From: Paenibacillus lactis
GTDB lineage: Bacteria > Bacillota > Bacilli > Paenibacillales > Paenibacillaceae
Length of the DNA stretch: 64,000 nucleotides
Assembly (NCBI RefSeq): GCF_017873605.1
Contig: NZ_JAGGKI010000014.1
Coordinates: 62,001 to 126,000 of the forward strand
Direction of reading: 5' to 3'
In this document: one piece after another, positions 61,681-64,000 of the stretch
Numbering within the stretch: the stretch's first letter is position 1
Layout: each line of letters starts with the position of its first letter
Program-made: the position numbers and the translations under genes
The notes under the pieces: generated by a model
The model's input: the letters and a program-made list of their open reading frames with translations, nothing else
Database searches by the model: none
Told to the model about the DNA's origin: nothing

Positions 61681-62322
61681 ATGAGTACTAAAAATAAAGC
61701 AAATGACCCCAATGACTTGTCGTTTATCGAAAAAGCCCGCCGTGCTCAAATCGTCCAATGTGCGATCGAGACGATTTCCGAAGTCGGCTATGCCCAAGCT
61801 TCCATCGGGCAAATCGCCAAGCGCGCCAATGTTAGCAAAGGGGTGATTACCTATCATTTTGCCAGTAAGGATGATCTGCTGGAAGAAGTGGTGGCGGCTT
61901 ACGCGATCTCGGCGGAGGCTTTTATCCGTCCAGTTGTGGCTAACGCAGCCACACCGAAAGAACGGCTTAGGAAGTATATGGAGGCGAATCTGGCGTTTAT
62001 TGCGGAGCACCGGGAAATGGTATTTGCCGTCGTGGAAATCGCGGCAGGCATGCGAACGAAGGATGGAAAGCTTCGGTTCTCAGCGGATGCGGACGAGGGC
62101 ATCTATCAGCCTATTGAGGAGATTCTATATGCGGGTGCGGAGGCTGGATGCTTCCGGACATTTACCCCGTTGTCGGCACGGGTCACGGCGCTAGCCATTC
62201 GCCATGCCATTGATGGATTCAGCCTTGAGCTGATGCGTACTCCGGATCTTAGCGTGAAGGAGTACACGGAGGAGCTGATCGGCATCTTTGAGCGGGCCGT
62301 AAGTAACGTAGATTACGAATGA
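61681..62322 (+). CDS. TetR/AcrR family transcriptional regulator
   Basis: A 213-residue repressor. HTH: AQIVQCAIETISEVGYAQAS, then IAKRANVSKGVITYHF and ASKDDLLEEV. The C-terminal half has a TetR_C-like helical ligand domain (FIAEHREMVFAVVEIAAG, VTALAIRHAIDGFSLELM). No ribosome site lies before ATG 61681, and the operator palindrome ends nine bases upstream, so the mRNA may be leaderless or nearly so. The next gene starts 14 bases downstream, but the regulated target is not evident. Confidence 0.9.
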   Translation: MSTKNKANDPNDLSFIEKARRAQIVQCAIETISEVGYAQASIGQIAKRANVSKGVITYHFASKDDLLEEVVAAYAISAEAFIRPVVANAATPKERLRKYMEANLAFIAEHREMVFAVVEIAAGMRTKDGKLRFSADADEGIYQPIEEILYAGAEAGCFRTFTPLSARVTALAIRHAIDGFSLELMRTPDLSVKEYTEELIGIFERAVSNVDYE

Positions 62323-62336
62323 GGAGGGGGCGGGGC

Positions 62337-62507
62337 ATGCTGTTCTACGAGGTGGAATGCTTCTGCTGCAAGAAGAAATTCCGGATTTACGAAGGAAGCG
62401 CGGGTTACGCTAATTTTAAGGAAAACAACCAACGCGGGAAGTATACCTGCGAGTCATGCAGCCATACGATCCGACTGGAGGCGATTTTCAACCTGCTGCG
62501 AAAATGA
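62337..62507 (+). CDS. small zinc-ribbon protein (DUF2197-like)
   Basis: A 56-residue protein with two CxxC knuckles: CFCC near residue 9 and CESC near 43, matching the DUF2197 pattern of a tiny zinc ribbon. ATG 62337 follows GAGGAGGGGG. It is 14 bases downstream of the TetR gene and probably co-transcribed. Function unknown. Confidence 0.75.
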   Translation: MLFYEVECFCCKKKFRIYEGSAGYANFKENNQRGKYTCESCSHTIRLEAIFNLLRK

Positions 62508-62532
62508 TGAATACTAACGCAACCAAACATGC

Positions 62533-62580
62533 GGGATCGCTGAGAAAAGGCAAGGATCCATACTTGCCTCAAACGATCCC
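62533..62580. repeat. Nested hairpin downstream of the TetR/zinc-ribbon pair
   Basis: Outer arms GGGATCG (62533-62539)/CGATCCC (62574-62580) enclose inner arms GGCAAG (62549-62554)/CTTGCC (62563-62568). There is no U-run, so it is a weak terminator at best. Confidence 0.45.
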
Positions 62581-62631
62581 TCCCTATACCCCAACAACAA
62601 GCCTATAAGGTATAATCATTTTAAAAGTGAT

Positions 62632-62645
62632 TGAAAGCGCTTTAT
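62632..62645 (+). promoter_or_regulatory. cre-like site upstream of the sensor/regulator gene
   Basis: TGAAAGCGCTTTAT fits cre except for its last two bases and lies 16 bases after a TATAAT box (62611-62616), a position suited to a CcpA roadblock. Confidence 0.5.
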
Positions 62646-62734
62646 TTAAGAACCCTGGAACGGCGGCTTGAACAGCACGATTCTCTACAGGTTCCGGCAT
62701 GCAATGTACATATTTCGGGACAAGGGGGATAGGG

Positions 62735-64000
62735 ATGATGTCTCAGCTGAGAACCTGGATCGATTCGATTGGAAGAATAAAAAGGCGTAAGTTCTTTTTA
62801 AAGTTAATCGTCACGACCGTGTTGATTACCGTGCTCCCAAGCTTGGTGTCCAATATCTTCGCTTATTACAGAGTATCTGACATTGTCGAGGAAGAGACGG
62901 GAAACAACAAGCTGCAGTATTTGAACCAAACGATCAACACGCTTGAGATTCTATTGAACCGGATTAAGGAAAATTCGAATTTGCTTGCGCTTAACCGTTC
63001 TTTTATCAGCTTCGAGAATTTTCCTAACGGTGCTTATTACGAGAGCCTTCAAGGGGAGATCCCGAAGGAGGATTTGCCTGCGCTGTATGCTTATTTGGAG
63101 GCTAAAAAGAACACCTTCCTCACGATGAACTCATTTAAACTTTCGGATCAATTCGTGGATTCCGTATATTTTTACGACAGCAGCAAAAACCTGGTGATTA
63201 CCTCGGACAATGACCGCTCGAACCGCCAGTTCCGCCGAGAGGACTTTTATGATCAAGGCTGGTATGAAGCCGTGCAAAACATGCAGATGAACCCCGTTTT
63301 CCTGGACACCCGAGTCGCCAAGCAATACCCTCAAGGCGAGAAAGAGCTCCTGTCCGTGATCTACAAGTCCAAGAAAGCCAACAATGCGATTATCGTTAAC
63401 CTCGATGCATCCATGATTTATGCGGATATTATCAGCAAACTGAACGCGAATGACGACATGTATGTCGTGTCCTCCAGCGGAAATATCGTGTTCCGCAGCC
63501 AAGCTTCCGGTAAGGATGACTTTCCGCGAATCGGATTATCCGAAGCGCTCCAACATGCAGGCGGGGCGGGATCTTACTCCATTGAGCTGGACGGCGGCAA
63601 AAAGCTGGTCAGCTACTCCTCCTCGAAACTGCTGGATTGGACGTTTGTCAACGTCTCCGATATGGGGGTATATACCCAGGGCACGATTGACATCAAACAG
63701 ACGATAACTTATACAGCCGGCGCCTTAATCCTCTTTTCGCTGCTGCTGTCCTATTTTTCGTCCAGAAGCTTGTATAAGCCCATTTCCCGCTTGAATGCGC
63801 TGGCGAAAGTCAGGGAGGATGATATCCGGCCGGATCGTGGAAAGGGTAACGATCATCAGGATTTCAGGCACCGTAAAGGGAGCGTTCACGTTTCGGATCA
63901 TACGCATAAGGGGGCGAATGATGAACTCAGCGTCATCGGCAGCTTTGTCAGTTCGACCATCGATGAGCGCAATTATTATAAAGAACGGCTGGAGGAAAGC
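62735..64000 (+). CDS. membrane sensor protein, probably YesS-like AraC regulator (incomplete)
   Basis: The frame opens at ATG 62735, six bases after AAGGGGG, and runs 422 codons to the window edge without a stop. A membrane helix (about 24-45, KLIVTTVLITVLPSLVSNIF) precedes an extracytoplasmic Cache-like sensor (NNKLQYLNQTINTLEILLN, SVYFYDSSKNLVITSDNDRS) and a second helix (about 308-330), then a HAMP-like or linker region. Layout and sequence type match YesS-like AraC regulators; a histidine kinase end is possible. The output domain lies beyond the window. Confidence 0.75.
   Translation, partial: MMSQLRTWIDSIGRIKRRKFFLKLIVTTVLITVLPSLVSNIFAYYRVSDIVEEETGNNKLQYLNQTINTLEILLNRIKENSNLLALNRSFISFENFPNGAYYESLQGEIPKEDLPALYAYLEAKKNTFLTMNSFKLSDQFVDSVYFYDSSKNLVITSDNDRSNRQFRREDFYDQGWYEAVQNMQMNPVFLDTRVAKQYPQGEKELLSVIYKSKKANNAIIVNLDASMIYADIISKLNANDDMYVVSSSGNIVFRSQASGKDDFPRIGLSEALQHAGGAGSYSIELDGGKKLVSYSSSKLLDWTFVNVSDMGVYTQGTIDIKQTITYTAGALILFSLLLSYFSSRSLYKPISRLNALAKVREDDIRPDRGKGNDHQDFRHRKGSVHVSDHTHKGANDELSVIGSFVSSTIDERNYYKERLEES

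Noticed and set aside
1-64000. tRNA, rRNA, complete insertion sequences and prophage genes
   Set aside because: I looked for their typical sequences on both strands and found none I could support; a covariance-model tRNA scan would be decisive.

Overview
The window looks like a chromosomal segment of a Paenibacillus-type Gram-positive bacterium. The evidence is mid-range GC, strong AAGGAGG-type ribosome binding sites, frequent TTG/GTG starts, YesM/YesN-style two-component systems next to ABC transporters, CcpA (cre) and Fur operators, a TPP riboswitch and a ManR/ManP-like PTS locus. No rRNA, tRNA, complete insertion sequence, prophage or CRISPR array is visible. Species-level assignment is not possible from sequence reading alone.

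Layout. 0-3 kb: a TetR regulator, a DarB-like ketoacyl synthase III and a SAM methyltransferase. 3-9.6 kb (minus strand): a two-component system (kinase 3865-5565, regulator 3084-3872) behind a three-gene importer (fused permease, ATPase, lipoprotein) that looks iron-type but has a perfect cre site at its promoter. 9.7-12.3 kb: a glycine-zipper protein and a BlaI/BlaR1-like pair with two palindromic operators. 12.4-22.2 kb: housekeeping and small genes (radical SAM/SPASM protein, sugar isomerase, RhlE-type helicase, Nudix, ung, a caspase/CHAT-like protein, maltose acetyltransferase) with several broken genes and rearrangement scars.

22.2-29.2 kb is the most striking region. Two WYL-domain regulators are divergent from a YcgL-like nucleotidyltransferase, an alpha-helical repeat protein and an RtcB RNA ligase. 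The regulatory gap between them holds eight 51-bp tandem units, each with a CAAGTCCC/GGGACTTG hairpin, then a 15-bp-stem hairpin, then a duplicated palindrome. I read this as an inducible RNA-repair locus with an undescribed repeat array.

29.6-32.3 kb: a methyltransferase, a PepSY protein, a zinc-ribbon protein and an ArsR/DUF2087 regulator. 32.5-36.2 kb: a compact operon of a zinc-finger membrane protein, an Lgt-like membrane enzyme lacking the Lgt signature asparagines, a radical SAM enzyme resembling archaeal tetraether synthase (Tes/MJ0619), and an SGNH hydrolase. It is a candidate lipid or glycan modification cassette. 36.7-46 kb: a carbohydrate utilisation operon (LacI, kinase, regulator, two permeases, GH113-like hydrolase, binding protein) with a perfect cre site.

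46.3-53.1 kb: a SEC-C protein, a membrane protein, a Fur-regulated siderophore importer and an MFS exporter. 53.3-57.1 kb: a TPP-riboswitch-controlled thiamine salvage operon (tenA-thiM-thiD-thiE). 57.3-61.5 kb: a PRD regulator and EIIBCA permease. 61.6-64 kb: a TetR regulator with its palindrome, a zinc-ribbon protein, and a membrane sensor protein cut off by the window end.

A recurring oddity is that many intergenic gaps carry degenerate tandem repeats, with a different unit at each locus (17, 51, about 11, about 5, 26, about 36 and about 24 bp).
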